This document shows, one piece after another, positions 44,057 through 51,932 of a stretch of 64,000 bases of DNA. Both the position numbers and the translations under genes were made by a program. Source of the stretch: Parapedobacter pyrenivorans_A (GTDB lineage: Bacteria; Bacteroidota; Bacteroidia; Sphingobacteriales; Sphingobacteriaceae). Position 1 is the first letter of the stretch; each line of letters opens with the position of its first letter. The notes beneath the pieces were generated by a model that was given only the letters and a program-made list of their open reading frames with translations, did not search any database and had not been told where the DNA came from. The stretch is taken from positions 149,356-213,355 of the forward strand of contig NZ_JBHEUZ010000008.1 in the NCBI RefSeq assembly GCF_041925275.1, in the 5' to 3' direction.

Positions 44057-44120
44057 ATAAAGTTGCTTTTTTATTTATCGCAATTATAATTGCTTGTTAA
44101 AGCAACTTTATCTAAGTTTG
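44057..44120 (+). promoter_or_regulatory. Promoter and nested inverted repeats ahead of the glycosyltransferase
   Basis: TTG (44090-44092) and TAAGTTTG (44113-44120) are 20 bp apart. Two palindromes overlap this promoter. Outer arms ATAAAGTTGCTTT (44057-44069) and AAAGCAACTTTAT (44099-44111) are perfect over 13 bp; inside them is GCAATTATAATTGC (44080-44093), which covers the -33 element. This looks like a regulated promoter. Confidence 0.65.
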
Positions 44121-44129
44121 ACCACATAT

Positions 44130-45272
44130 ATGGATTTATTCAGCCAAACAACCGGGATCATCCCCCTCCTATTGATAGGTGCATGTGGTGTCCTGCTGGT
44201 TTTTCAACTGTACTTCCTCCTGTCGGTATACCGCCGACTGGCGTTCTATAAACTCCCCGTCGTCGGGGAAAAACCGGCTGAACGCCCCCTGTCGGTGATC
44301 ATCTGCGCGCGCAATGAAGAAGACAACTTACGGGAGAACCTACCGAAAATCCTCAACCAGGACTACCCTCGGTTTGAAGTCATCTTGGTCAACGATTTCT
44401 CCGAGGATGAAACGAAATGGCTGCTCAAAGAACTGTGTACGCAGTACGATCATTTGAAAGTGGTTGAAATCGCGGAGCATGTTCGCCTCAAGCACGGCAA
44501 GAAATTCGCCGTGACATTGGGCATCAAAGCTGCCCAATATGAACACCTCGTATTCACGGATGCCGATTGTGTGCCGCAATCGGATCAATGGCTCAAACAG
44601 ATGGCCGGTGCTTTCGAAGGTGGCGAAGAAATCATATTGGGATATTCTCCGTACACAAGAAAACCCGGACTCCTGAACGCATTGATCCGCTTTGAGACCT
44701 TCCATACAGCCATGAGTTACCTATCTTATGCCCTCAACGGAAACGCTTATATGGGTGTGGGCCGCAACCTCGGCTATACGAAGAGCTTGTTTTTCCGGGG
44801 AAAGGGCTTTGCCGCGCACATGCATATCCCATCGGGTGACGATGACCTCTTCGTTAACCAGAATGCCACACCGGATAACACGGCCATCTGCATCGAACCT
44901 GAGGCGCATGTATGGAGTGAACCTAAGACTACGTTTTCGGCGTATATCCAACAGAAAACACGGCATGCCGGGGCCTCGAAGGCTTACCGGCCGCGGCATC
45001 GGCGGATGCTGGCTACGCAACTGGTCAGCGCGTTTCTTTTCTATGTGCTGGTGCTCCTGTCACTGATCTTATATCCATCGTATTGGCACGTCATCGCAGG
45101 CATGTATGTATTACGGTTAATGGTACAATTGGTTATCTATATACCAGCCATGAAAAAACTGCAGGTGAAAGGACTGATAGGGTGGTTGCCGTTCCTGGAT
45201 GTCTTTTACTATGTGTATATATGCATCAACGGGTTCTTCGCCTTGTATAAGAAAGACGTGCGGTGGAAGTAG
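44130..45272 (+). CDS. Membrane glycosyltransferase family 2
   Basis: About 380 residues from ATG 44130 (5-6 nt after the predicted transcription start). One N-terminal membrane helix (LLLIGACGVLLVFQLYFLLSV), a GT-A domain (SVIICARNEEDNL; the metal-binding VFTDADCVP; GDDDLFVNQ; and QQKTRHAGASKAYR, a QxxRW-like motif), then two or three C-terminal helices (FFYVLVLLSLILYPSYW). It resembles processive or polyprenyl-dependent GT2 enzymes that make surface glycans. The sugar is not predictable. It stands alone, with no polysaccharide cluster next to it. Confidence 0.88.
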   Translation: MDLFSQTTGIIPLLLIGACGVLLVFQLYFLLSVYRRLAFYKLPVVGEKPAERPLSVIICARNEEDNLRENLPKILNQDYPRFEVILVNDFSEDETKWLLKELCTQYDHLKVVEIAEHVRLKHGKKFAVTLGIKAAQYEHLVFTDADCVPQSDQWLKQMAGAFEGGEEIILGYSPYTRKPGLLNALIRFETFHTAMSYLSYALNGNAYMGVGRNLGYTKSLFFRGKGFAAHMHIPSGDDDLFVNQNATPDNTAICIEPEAHVWSEPKTTFSAYIQQKTRHAGASKAYRPRHRRMLATQLVSAFLFYVLVLLSLILYPSYWHVIAGMYVLRLMVQLVIYIPAMKKLQVKGLIGWLPFLDVFYYVYICINGFFALYKKDVRWK

Positions 45273-45300
45273 TTGACGCAACAGGGTTTTTAAGTGTGCT

Positions 45301-45335
45301 AATCGGATGGATTACGGATTGATGATTTGAAATTG
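45301..45335 (+). repeat. Heptad-period repeat, four to five weak units
   Basis: AATCGGA, TGGATTA, CGGATTG, ATGATTT, GAAATTG: the last four keep ATT at positions 4-6 of each 7-nt unit. The tract ends 5 nt before the rsmG ATG. Weaker than the other heptad tracts. Confidence 0.45.
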
Positions 45336-45340
45336 TAACG

Positions 45341-45976
45341 ATGTTAGTCCCTAGTGCTGAAATCATTTACCATTATTTCCCCAAGCTTTCGGAAAAGCAA
45401 CAGGGGCAGTACCGGCAATTGGGTGAGTTGTATCCGGAGTGGAATGCGCAAATCAACGTGGTATCACGTAAGGATATCGACAAGCTCTACCTTCACCATG
45501 TGTTGCATTCGCTGGGAATTGCAAAATTCACCAATTTCGTGCCCGGCACGCGCATATTGGATGTGGGCACTGGTGGTGGCTTCCCCGGCATACCGCTGGC
45601 TATTCTATTCCCCGAGGCCCAATTCCACCTTGTAGACTCTATCGGGAAGAAAATCAAGGTGGTCCGGGCCGTAGCGGAAGCACTTGCCCTGAAAAACGTG
45701 GAGGCTGACCATATCCGCGCCGAACAACTCGATGAAAAATACGATTTCGTGGTATCGCGTGCAGTTACCCGGCTGGCCGATTTCTATCCATGGGTAGCGA
45801 ATAAGTTTCTGAAAAAGCACCAAAACGCCATTTCCAATGGCATCCTGTACCTAAAGGGGGGCGATTTAGCCGAAGAGTTGAAAGAAGCCAGGCTCCGTAC
45901 CGAAGTATATGCACTTTCCGACTACTTTGAGGAGGATTTTTTCGAAACCAAACAGGTGGTTTACGTCCCGGTATAG
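45341..45976 (+). CDS. rsmG: 16S rRNA (guanine-527 N7)-methyltransferase
   Basis: 211 residues. The SAM-binding motif is ILDVGTGGGFPGIPLAI (about 70-86), followed by HLVDSIGKKIKVVRAVAEAL and VVSRAVTRL, all characteristic of RsmG/GidB. It methylates G527 in the 530 loop of 16S rRNA. The start ATG is preceded by a heptad-like tract. It converges on the DinB gene with a 6-bp gap. Confidence 0.95.
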   Translation: MLVPSAEIIYHYFPKLSEKQQGQYRQLGELYPEWNAQINVVSRKDIDKLYLHHVLHSLGIAKFTNFVPGTRILDVGTGGGFPGIPLAILFPEAQFHLVDSIGKKIKVVRAVAEALALKNVEADHIRAEQLDEKYDFVVSRAVTRLADFYPWVANKFLKKHQNAISNGILYLKGGDLAEELKEARLRTEVYALSDYFEEDFFETKQVVYVPV

Positions 45977-45982
45977 GCGTCA

Positions 45983-46507
45983 TCATTGCTTCACAAATGG
46001 AATAAGTTTTACCGTCACCAGTAACTGCCCGACATGGCGCTGTGTGTGTTCGGCCGCATGGAACAATAGCCCGATCAACGTCGTCGGTATCCGTTTTCTG
46101 CCAAGGTAGCGTGCATCGGTCAGCGATGTTTCGTCCGTCGCCTGCAACTGAGCCACGGCTGCGTCCACCTGCTCGCTGAACGCATGAACCAAATCGACCG
46201 AACGGATGTGCTGCGCTTCCTGCCCCTCCGCACGGAGGTTCTCAAACTGCCGTTCAGACAGCGGGTTTCCCAGCGCATAGGTAAATAACCGATCCACCAC
46301 GCCCGTGATATGCTGCAAATGGAACCCCACGGAGGCGCGGCCTCCGGGCTTCATCCACAGAAAAGCATCATCAAAACCATCCATGTACCGCGCCACTTCT
46401 TCCCTAGCCTGAAGTAAAGCATGGGCTACGGGTTGCAACAGTGGCGGCACACCAGGTACCGGGCCGCGCATCCAGACTTCGGGTTGGGGTGTTTGTTGTT
46501 CAGACAT
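45983..46507 (-). CDS. DinB family protein, cytoplasmic
   Basis: 174 residues from ATG 46507. Four-helix DinB bundle: LLQPVAHALLQAREEVARYM, SVGFHLQHITGVVDRLFTYALG, VHAFSEQVDAAVAQLQ and LIGLLFHAAEHTQRHVGQLL, with the metal-binding histidines in FHLQH and AEHTQRH. It has no signal peptide, unlike the paralogue at 19401. The longer frame to 46606 contains the promoter and is not used. Function unknown. Confidence 0.88.
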   Translation of the reverse strand: MSEQQTPQPEVWMRGPVPGVPPLLQPVAHALLQAREEVARYMDGFDDAFLWMKPGGRASVGFHLQHITGVVDRLFTYALGNPLSERQFENLRAEGQEAQHIRSVDLVHAFSEQVDAAVAQLQATDETSLTDARYLGRKRIPTTLIGLLFHAAEHTQRHVGQLLVTVKLIPFVKQ

Positions 46508-46511
46508 CTTA

Positions 46512-46542
46512 CAAATGTAACGGACACGCCCCATTTTAACAA
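46512..46542 (-). promoter_or_regulatory. Promoter of the DinB gene, predicted leaderless
   Basis: On the minus strand TTG (46542-46540) and TACATTTG (46519-46512) are 20 bp apart. The -7 box ends 4 nt before the ATG, so transcription would begin at or next to the start codon. Confidence 0.7.
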
Positions 46543-46590
46543 CCCGAAAAGATGAACGATTTTCGTACGATCGAATTTGCGGTAATTTAT

Positions 46591-46598
46591 TATATTCG
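46591..46598 (+). promoter_or_regulatory. -7 box of dprA
   Basis: TATATTCG, a near match to TAnnTTTG, 9 bp ahead of the dprA ATG; predicted leader 5-6 nt. No clear -33 element. Confidence 0.4.
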
Positions 46599-46607
46599 CA
46601 GTCCAAG

Positions 46608-47702
46608 ATGAGCCTACTTTACCAAATTGCATTGACCAAGGTAAACGGTATCGGTCCGGTGATCGGCCGTTCCCTCCTCTCCCATTTCGGCAATGCGGAA
46701 GCTATATTTTCTGCCCCGAAGAAGGATTTCACCACGATACCGGGGGTAAATAGTCGGGTAATCCAAGGTCTTTCAAACCCCGATGTGCTCAAGGCGGCAG
46801 AGAAGGAACTACAATTTACCGAAAAACATGGTATCCGGCTGCTCTTCTGGGGCAACAGCGACTACCCGAAACGCCTCGCCGAATGTGCCGATGCTCCACT
46901 TTTACTCTACTACCGGGGAACTGCCGATTTAGATGCCGCCCGCATAGTCAGCATAGTGGGCACGCGCAACGCTACGGCATACGGAAAGTCCATTTGTGCC
47001 GATTTCGTGAAAGCGTTGCTACCTTACCAAGTTACCGTCATCAGCGGGTTGGCCTACGGCATCGACAGCCATGCCCACCGAAATGCGTTGGAGCATCGTA
47101 TCCCTACGGTAGGTGTATTGGGGCACGGGCTCGATCGCATTTATCCATCGGCCAACCGGGAAATGGCCGCGAGAATGCTTGGTTGTGGCGGGCTACTTAC
47201 CGAGTTTCCTTCGGGCACCAAACCGGACCGGCAGAATTTCCCAATGCGCAACCGCATCATTGCTGGATTGGCTGATGTGACAATCGTTGTGGAGGCTGCT
47301 CCCAAAGGAGGGGCGCTGATTACCGCCGAGTTGGCCAATTCATACAGCCGCGATGTGTGCGCTTTTCCGGGGAACTTGAACCAAGAGTTTTCCGCAGGGA
47401 GCAACTACCTAATCAAAACACACCGCGCCCATCTCATTACCGATGTGAAAGACCTGCAATACCTCATGAATTGGGAAGTTGCCCTCTCGCCAACGGTGAA
47501 CAGGCAACGCGAACTGCCCATTTCGCTCGACACGTCGCAGCAACGCGTATACGACGTTATACACGCCTCGGAACAACTATCGATCGACGAAATATCCAGG
47601 CAACTCCAATGGCCGCAGAGCAAACTTGCGGTCACCCTACTTGAGCTGGAGATGAATGGCGTCGTCATTGCCCTGCCCGGTAAAGTTTACCGCACCGCCT
47701 AA
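46608..47702 (+). CDS. dprA: DNA-processing protein DprA
   Basis: It loads RecA on incoming single-stranded DNA during natural transformation. 364 residues. An N-terminal HhH/SAM-like part (ALTKVNGIGPVIGRSLLSHFG), the Rossmann-fold core (IVSIVGTRNATAYGKS; VISGLAYGIDSHAHRNALEH; PSGTKPDRQNFPMRNRIIAG; AAPKGGALITAELA) and a C-terminal winged helix (LSIDEISRQLQWPQSKLAVTLLELEMNG). Other competence genes are not in the window. Confidence 0.96.
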   Translation: MSLLYQIALTKVNGIGPVIGRSLLSHFGNAEAIFSAPKKDFTTIPGVNSRVIQGLSNPDVLKAAEKELQFTEKHGIRLLFWGNSDYPKRLAECADAPLLLYYRGTADLDAARIVSIVGTRNATAYGKSICADFVKALLPYQVTVISGLAYGIDSHAHRNALEHRIPTVGVLGHGLDRIYPSANREMAARMLGCGGLLTEFPSGTKPDRQNFPMRNRIIAGLADVTIVVEAAPKGGALITAELANSYSRDVCAFPGNLNQEFSAGSNYLIKTHRAHLITDVKDLQYLMNWEVALSPTVNRQRELPISLDTSQQRVYDVIHASEQLSIDEISRQLQWPQSKLAVTLLELEMNGVVIALPGKVYRTA

Positions 47703-47746
47703 ACCACCCTGCAAGCCAGCATCTTGCAAGCAGACGTGATTTTTGT

Positions 47747-47776
47747 TGGCGGATACTACTTTTTTTGCTACTTTTG
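47747..47776 (+). promoter_or_regulatory. Promoter of the SRP RNA gene
   Basis: TTG (47747-47749) and TACTTTTG (47769-47776) are 19 bp apart. Because the RNA's 5' end is fixed by its closing stem, this promoter shows that transcription starts 4-5 nt after the -7 box. Confidence 0.85.
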
Positions 47777-47780
47777 CCGT

Positions 47781-47876
47781 GGGTAAGTCTTTTACGACCA
47801 GCTCCTCGAGAATCCCCCAGGGTGGGAACACAGCAAGGGTATCGGGTTGTAGCGGTGCGATAAAAGTAGCTTACCC
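47781..47876 (+). ncRNA. ffs: Signal recognition particle RNA, small bacterial type (4.5S)
   Basis: A 96-nt RNA folding as one long hairpin. The ends pair (GGGTAAG at 47781 with CTTACCC at 47870). The apical core fits the SRP Alu-less type: ACCAGCTCC on the 5' side, CCAGGGTGGGAACACAGCAAGGGTA across the tetraloop region (GGAA-type loop next to the conserved AGCAAGG), and AGCGGTGCGAT on the 3' side. It binds Ffh for co-translational targeting of membrane proteins. Family assignment is by eye from these conserved loops. Confidence 0.85.
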
Positions 47877-47883
47877 TTTTTTT
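47870..47883 (+). terminator. Terminator of ffs
   Basis: The 3' half of the closing SRP stem runs directly into seven T residues (47877-47883), so the RNA's own end serves as the terminator. Confidence 0.8.
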
Positions 47884-47912
47884 ATTCCATATGCCAATCC
47901 GATTACCGATAC

Positions 47913-47943
47913 TTGCATATCCACGCAAGTTTATCTAAGTTTG
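47913..47943 (+). promoter_or_regulatory. Promoter of accD
   Basis: TTG (47913-47915) and TAAGTTTG (47936-47943), spacing 20 bp; leader about 15 nt. Confidence 0.7.
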
Positions 47944-47962
47944 CATCCCATATATAAGTAGC

Positions 47963-48805
47963 ATGAGTTGGTTTAGACGTGAAAAGGCCGGTATCAGTAC
48001 GGCCACCGAGCATAAAAAGGAAGCGCCCGATGGCCTGTGGAACAAATGTCCGTCGTGCAAAAAACCGCTACTAAACATCGAGCAGATCGAAAACAAATAC
48101 GTATGCCACTACTGCGGTTACCATTTGCGCATAGGTTCTGCGGCCTATTTTTCGATCCTATTTGACGACAACCAGTTCACCGAGCTGTTTCCCAATTTAC
48201 GTTCGGGGGATCCACTCCAATTTGAAGACACAAAAAAATACACCGAACGGTTGGAAGAAAGCTATGCAAAAACAGGCCTGAACGATGCCATCCGCTGTGC
48301 ACACGGCAAGGTGGAAGGACAGGATATTGTATTGGCCTGCATGGATTTCACTTTCATCGGTGGTTCCATGGGATCGGTGGTAGGCGAAAAGATTGCCCGT
48401 GCCATTGACTATTGCCTACAACACAACCTCCCATTCATGCTGATTTCCAAGTCGGGCGGTGCCCGTATGATGGAAGCGGCTTTTTCATTGATGCAAATGG
48501 CTAAAACGTCGGCAAAACTCGCTTTGCTCAACGAGGCCAAACTACCCTATATCTGCTTGCTGACCGATCCCACCACCGGTGGGGTTACCGCATCTTACGC
48601 CATGCTCGGCGACATCAATATCGCCGAGCCCGGAGCACTCATCGGTTTTGCCGGACCGCGCGTGATCAAAGAAACCATCAAAAAGGACTTGCCGAAAGGT
48701 TTCCAAACGTCCGAGTTCCTACTCGAACACGGGTTCCTCGATTTCATCGTTGACCGCCGCCAGCTTAAAGAAAAAGTCGCTTTGTTTTTGGGCATGGTGA
48801 GCTAA
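47963..48805 (+). CDS. accD: Acetyl-CoA carboxylase carboxyltransferase, beta subunit
   Basis: It transfers carboxyl from carboxybiotin to acetyl-CoA with the AccA partner, the first step of fatty-acid synthesis. 280 residues. N-terminal zinc ribbon CPSCKKP and VCHYCGYHLR (about 30-55), then the crotonase-like fold: MDFTFIGGSMGSVVGEKIARA, SGGARMMEAAFSLMQMAKTSA, LTDPTTGGVTASYAMLGD and the oxyanion/biotin face IGFAGPRVIKETI. accA is not in the window. Confidence 0.96.
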   Translation: MSWFRREKAGISTATEHKKEAPDGLWNKCPSCKKPLLNIEQIENKYVCHYCGYHLRIGSAAYFSILFDDNQFTELFPNLRSGDPLQFEDTKKYTERLEESYAKTGLNDAIRCAHGKVEGQDIVLACMDFTFIGGSMGSVVGEKIARAIDYCLQHNLPFMLISKSGGARMMEAAFSLMQMAKTSAKLALLNEAKLPYICLLTDPTTGGVTASYAMLGDINIAEPGALIGFAGPRVIKETIKKDLPKGFQTSEFLLEHGFLDFIVDRRQLKEKVALFLGMVS

Positions 48806-48851
48806 GGTATTTTTTAACATTATTTAGCATTCCATCGATGCATAAATTAAT

Positions 48852-48859
48852 TATCTTTG
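48852..48859 (+). promoter_or_regulatory. -7 box of the M23 peptidase gene
   Basis: TATCTTTG, a perfect -7 element, 46 bp ahead of the ATG. The -33 side is not clear. Confidence 0.5.
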
Positions 48860-48905
48860 CCCGAAGTTCGTCATAACCAATACGGACCCATTGACAGCAG
48901 TGTAA

Positions 48906-49874
48906 ATGGCAAAAGTAAAATACCATTACAACTCCCATACGCTCAAGTATGAAAAAATAAGAACAAGCACCCGCACATGGGCGCTGCGAGCCGTTGGATT
49001 CCTCACCAGCTCATTCGCTTGTGCCATGCTCCTTCTCTACATCGGCTTTACGTTTATTGACTCCCCTAAGGAAAAGCAACTGCAACGGGAGGTAGACCAG
49101 ATGGCGCTGCAATACAACATCATGCAGGAGCGCATGAAACAGATCGATGCGGCATTGGAAAACATGCAGCATCGCGACGACAACATCTACCGTGTCATCT
49201 TCGAAGCCGACCGGATATCCCCGGACGTTCGGAAAGCGGGGTTTGGAGGGGTAAACCGATATAAGAACCTGGAGCATTTCAGCAACTCAAACCTGATGGT
49301 CGAAACGGCAAAAAAGCTCGATTATATTTCCAAAGCGTTGTATATACAGTCGAAGTCATACGATGAATTGACGGAGATGGCCAAATCGAAAGCTGAAATG
49401 ATGGCCAGTATCCCGGCCATACAACCGGTAGACTCTCGGAAAGCACGTACCGGCATTTCAGGATTCGGTATACGGATCCACCCGGTATATAAAATCCGGA
49501 AGATGCATACGGGCATTGATTTTACGGCACCCGCTGGTACGCCTATCTACGCTACCGGCAATGGTAAAGTGGAAGCAGCCGGCCCGGACGGTGGCTATGG
49601 ACGCCGGGTCGTCATTAACCACGGGTATAGTTACAAAACGCTGTATGGCCATATGAACAGCTTTACCGTAAAGGCTGGGCAGCAGGTGAAACGGGGCGAC
49701 TTAATCGGGTACGTGGGCAATACGGGCACGTCAACCGGTCCGCACCTGCATTACGAAGTACACAAAAATGACAAGCCCGTAAACCCAATTAACTTCATTT
49801 ACAACGACCTTACCCCAGTGGAGTACGCCGCGGTTCTCGAAGCTGCATCGCAGGAAAACCAATCGTTTGACTAA
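48906..49874 (+). CDS. M23 family peptidoglycan endopeptidase
   Basis: 322 residues. A cytoplasmic head with one membrane helix (AVGFLTSSFACAMLLLYIGF, about 31-50), a periplasmic coiled coil (KQLQREVDQMALQYNIMQERM), then a LytM/M23 domain with zinc ligands in HTGIDF and HLHYEV and the GHMNSF strand. It cleaves peptide cross-links in murein, probably during growth or division. It is a full-length active-type enzyme, not an EnvC/NlpD-like activator, since all ligands are present. Confidence 0.93.
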   Translation: MAKVKYHYNSHTLKYEKIRTSTRTWALRAVGFLTSSFACAMLLLYIGFTFIDSPKEKQLQREVDQMALQYNIMQERMKQIDAALENMQHRDDNIYRVIFEADRISPDVRKAGFGGVNRYKNLEHFSNSNLMVETAKKLDYISKALYIQSKSYDELTEMAKSKAEMMASIPAIQPVDSRKARTGISGFGIRIHPVYKIRKMHTGIDFTAPAGTPIYATGNGKVEAAGPDGGYGRRVVINHGYSYKTLYGHMNSFTVKAGQQVKRGDLIGYVGNTGTSTGPHLHYEVHKNDKPVNPINFIYNDLTPVEYAAVLEAASQENQSFD

Positions 49875-49907
49875 ATAAACGGCTATACAATAATCCAAAT
49901 GTAATTG

Positions 49908-49915
49908 TATCTTTG
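49908..49915 (+). promoter_or_regulatory. -7 box of the MerR-family gene
   Basis: TATCTTTG, 31 bp ahead of the ATG; predicted leader about 27 nt. Confidence 0.5.
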
Positions 49916-49946
49916 TGATAGCAGATGATCAAATTACAAGCTTAAC

Positions 49947-50282
49947 ATGCCATACAAAGAGCGCGAAATAAACAAACTCTATTACACCATGGGAGAAGTG
50001 ACAGCGATGTTTGGCGTCAATGCATCACAAATCCGATTTTATGAGCGTGAGTTTGACATTATCCAGCCCAAAAAGAATAAGAAGGGAAATCGGCTTTTCA
50101 CGCCGGAGGATATCGCTAACCTCAAAATCATCTTTAATCTTGTAAAAGACAAAGGATACACGCTGCAGGGTGCGCGCGACTACCTCCGTAACAACAAGAA
50201 TGAGGCGCGGGAAAACCAGCGGGTAATCGACTCTCTCCAACGCCTCAAAGTCTTTTTACTCGAAGTGCGGGACAGCCTTTAA
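49947..50282 (+). CDS. MerR family transcriptional regulator, short form
   Basis: 111 residues. The N-terminal winged helix is clear (YYTMGEVTAMFGVNASQIRFYEREFDIIQPKKNKKGNRLFTPEDI), followed by a dimerisation helix (LKIIFNLVKDKGYTLQGARDYLR). There is no effector domain, so it resembles the SoxR/HspR-like short regulators widely conserved next to the M23 gene in Bacteroidota. Its targets are not known. The stop overlaps that of the convergent fbp gene by 4 bp. Confidence 0.9.
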   Translation: MPYKEREINKLYYTMGEVTAMFGVNASQIRFYEREFDIIQPKKNKKGNRLFTPEDIANLKIIFNLVKDKGYTLQGARDYLRNNKNEARENQRVIDSLQRLKVFLLEVRDSL

Positions 50283-51307
50283 TATTCGCCGGTCAAGGCT
50301 TCCATTTCTGACAACTGCACAAATTCTTCCACCTTTTCAACCATCTCCGTGCTACCGATGAATACCGGCGTACGCTGATGTAAATATTCAGGCTGTATAT
50401 CCAGTATCCGACGGTAGCCATCCGTAGCCTTACCCCCTGCCTGTTCGATAATGAATGCCAATGGATTGCATTCATATATCAACCGCAATTTCCCCTTGGG
50501 ATGCGAGGAGGTCGTTGGATAAAGGAAAACGCCGCCTTTAATCAAATTGCGGTGTACATCGGCAACCATCGATCCAATATACCGGGAAGTGAACGGCCTA
50601 TTGCTCGCACTGTCTTCCACTTGGCAATACTTGATATAGTCTTTTACACCCTGCGGAAACTTGATGTAATTACCTTCATTGATTGAGTAAATCGTTCCGT
50701 TCTGCGGGATTTTCATATCCGGATGTGATAGGCAGAACTCCCCTATAGAGGGGTCGAGCGTAAATCCATTTACGCCCTTGCCAGTGGTATAGACCAGCAT
50801 CGTGGACGACCCGTAGACCACATAACCAGCCGCGACCTGGTGGATGCCCTGCTGGAGGATTTCATGCACCCCAACCGCGCCATCATTGGCTATACGCCGG
50901 TAAATAGAAAAAATAGTACCTACGGATACATTCACATCAATGTTGGATGAACCATCCAACGGATCGATGCAGACAATATATTTCGCATGTTGCGATATCT
51001 TGGAGTTGATGAAGATGCATTCGTCGTGCTCTTCCGATGCCACCACGCAGCACTCGCCACCACTCCGCAATGCCGATACGAATTGCTCGTCCGCGTACAC
51101 ATCGAGCTTCTTCTGTCCCTCCCCTTGTACATTGGTCGTACCATTGTCGCCAAGGATATCGACAAGCCCTGCCTTGTTTACCTCCCGGTTAACAATTTTG
51201 GCGGCGATGCCGATATCGCGCAAGAGCCTGGACAACTCGCCTTTTGCGTACGGAAAATCCGATTGCTTCTCGATAATGAATTGACCCAATGTAGTTGTTT
51301 TCGTCAT
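50279..51307 (-). CDS. fbp: Fructose-1,6-bisphosphatase, class 1
   Basis: Gluconeogenic phosphatase, 342 residues. Metal and substrate sites: EEHDECIF, CIDPLDGSSNIDVNVSVGTIFSIY, YVVYGSSTMLVYT, YIGSMVADVHRNLIKGGVFLYP and RLIYECNPLAFIIEQAGGKATDG. Length matches the class. The promoter has TTTG and TATTTTTG 21 bp apart and gives a leader of about 40 nt. Confidence 0.96.
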   Translation of the reverse strand: MTKTTTLGQFIIEKQSDFPYAKGELSRLLRDIGIAAKIVNREVNKAGLVDILGDNGTTNVQGEGQKKLDVYADEQFVSALRSGGECCVVASEEHDECIFINSKISQHAKYIVCIDPLDGSSNIDVNVSVGTIFSIYRRIANDGAVGVHEILQQGIHQVAAGYVVYGSSTMLVYTTGKGVNGFTLDPSIGEFCLSHPDMKIPQNGTIYSINEGNYIKFPQGVKDYIKYCQVEDSASNRPFTSRYIGSMVADVHRNLIKGGVFLYPTTSSHPKGKLRLIYECNPLAFIIEQAGGKATDGYRRILDIQPEYLHQRTPVFIGSTEMVEKVEEFVQLSEMEALTGEY

Positions 51308-51351
51308 AATTCGAAACTAAGTTAGTGTATTTTTATATTCTTAAAATCGCA

Positions 51352-51384
51352 CAAAAATAGCCAAAAAAGCGACTTAAAAGCAAA
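51352..51384 (-). promoter_or_regulatory. Promoter of fbp
   Basis: On the minus strand, TTTG (51384-51381) and TATTTTTG (51359-51352) are 21 bp apart in an AT-rich stretch. Confidence 0.55.
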
Positions 51385-51409
51385 AAAATAAAAACTTAGT
51401 GTATATTAA

Positions 51410-51907
51410 TTATCTCACCCCCGCCATCTCAACAATTTCCAGGTTTTCAATACGATTATCGTCTATGCTAAAACGTAAAAGCGTACGTACCTTATGCCAG
51501 CCTTGTTTCCCGGCCGCGCCGGGATTTAAGTGTAGGCATTGCAACTTTTGATCGTACATCACTTTGAGGATATGGGAATGACCGCAGATAAAAAGCTTGG
51601 GTGGGTCCAGTTGGATTGCTGTTTTTACTTGCGGACTGTACCGGCCGGGATAGCCACCGATATGGGTCATCCATACGTCGACCGCTTCGCAGGTGAACCG
51701 CAGATGTTCGGGATAGACGGCGCGGATATCATGCCCGTCGATATTACCATATACGCCTTTCAGCGGCCTGAACGCCGCCAAGGTATCAGCTACCGCGATA
51801 TTGCCAAAATCGCCAGCATGCCATATTTCATCGCAGCGATCGAAATGGGAGAAAACGGATTCATCGAGGTAACCATGTGTATCTGAAAGCAATCCAATCC
51901 GTGTCAT
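51410..51907 (-). CDS. YfcE-type metallophosphoesterase
   Basis: 165 residues. Metal ligands are in LLSDTHGYLD, HAGDFGN, YGNIDGHD and the GHSH motif (LFICGHSHILKV). MJ0936/YfcE-like proteins hydrolyse phosphodiesters of unknown physiological substrate. It lies 25 bp downstream of the tRNA methyltransferase gene and is probably co-transcribed. Confidence 0.9.
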   Translation of the reverse strand: MTRIGLLSDTHGYLDESVFSHFDRCDEIWHAGDFGNIAVADTLAAFRPLKGVYGNIDGHDIRAVYPEHLRFTCEAVDVWMTHIGGYPGRYSPQVKTAIQLDPPKLFICGHSHILKVMYDQKLQCLHLNPGAAGKQGWHKVRTLLRFSIDDNRIENLEIVEMAGVR

Positions 51908-51932
51908 ATCGTGTTGGCGAAGATAGGCATTC

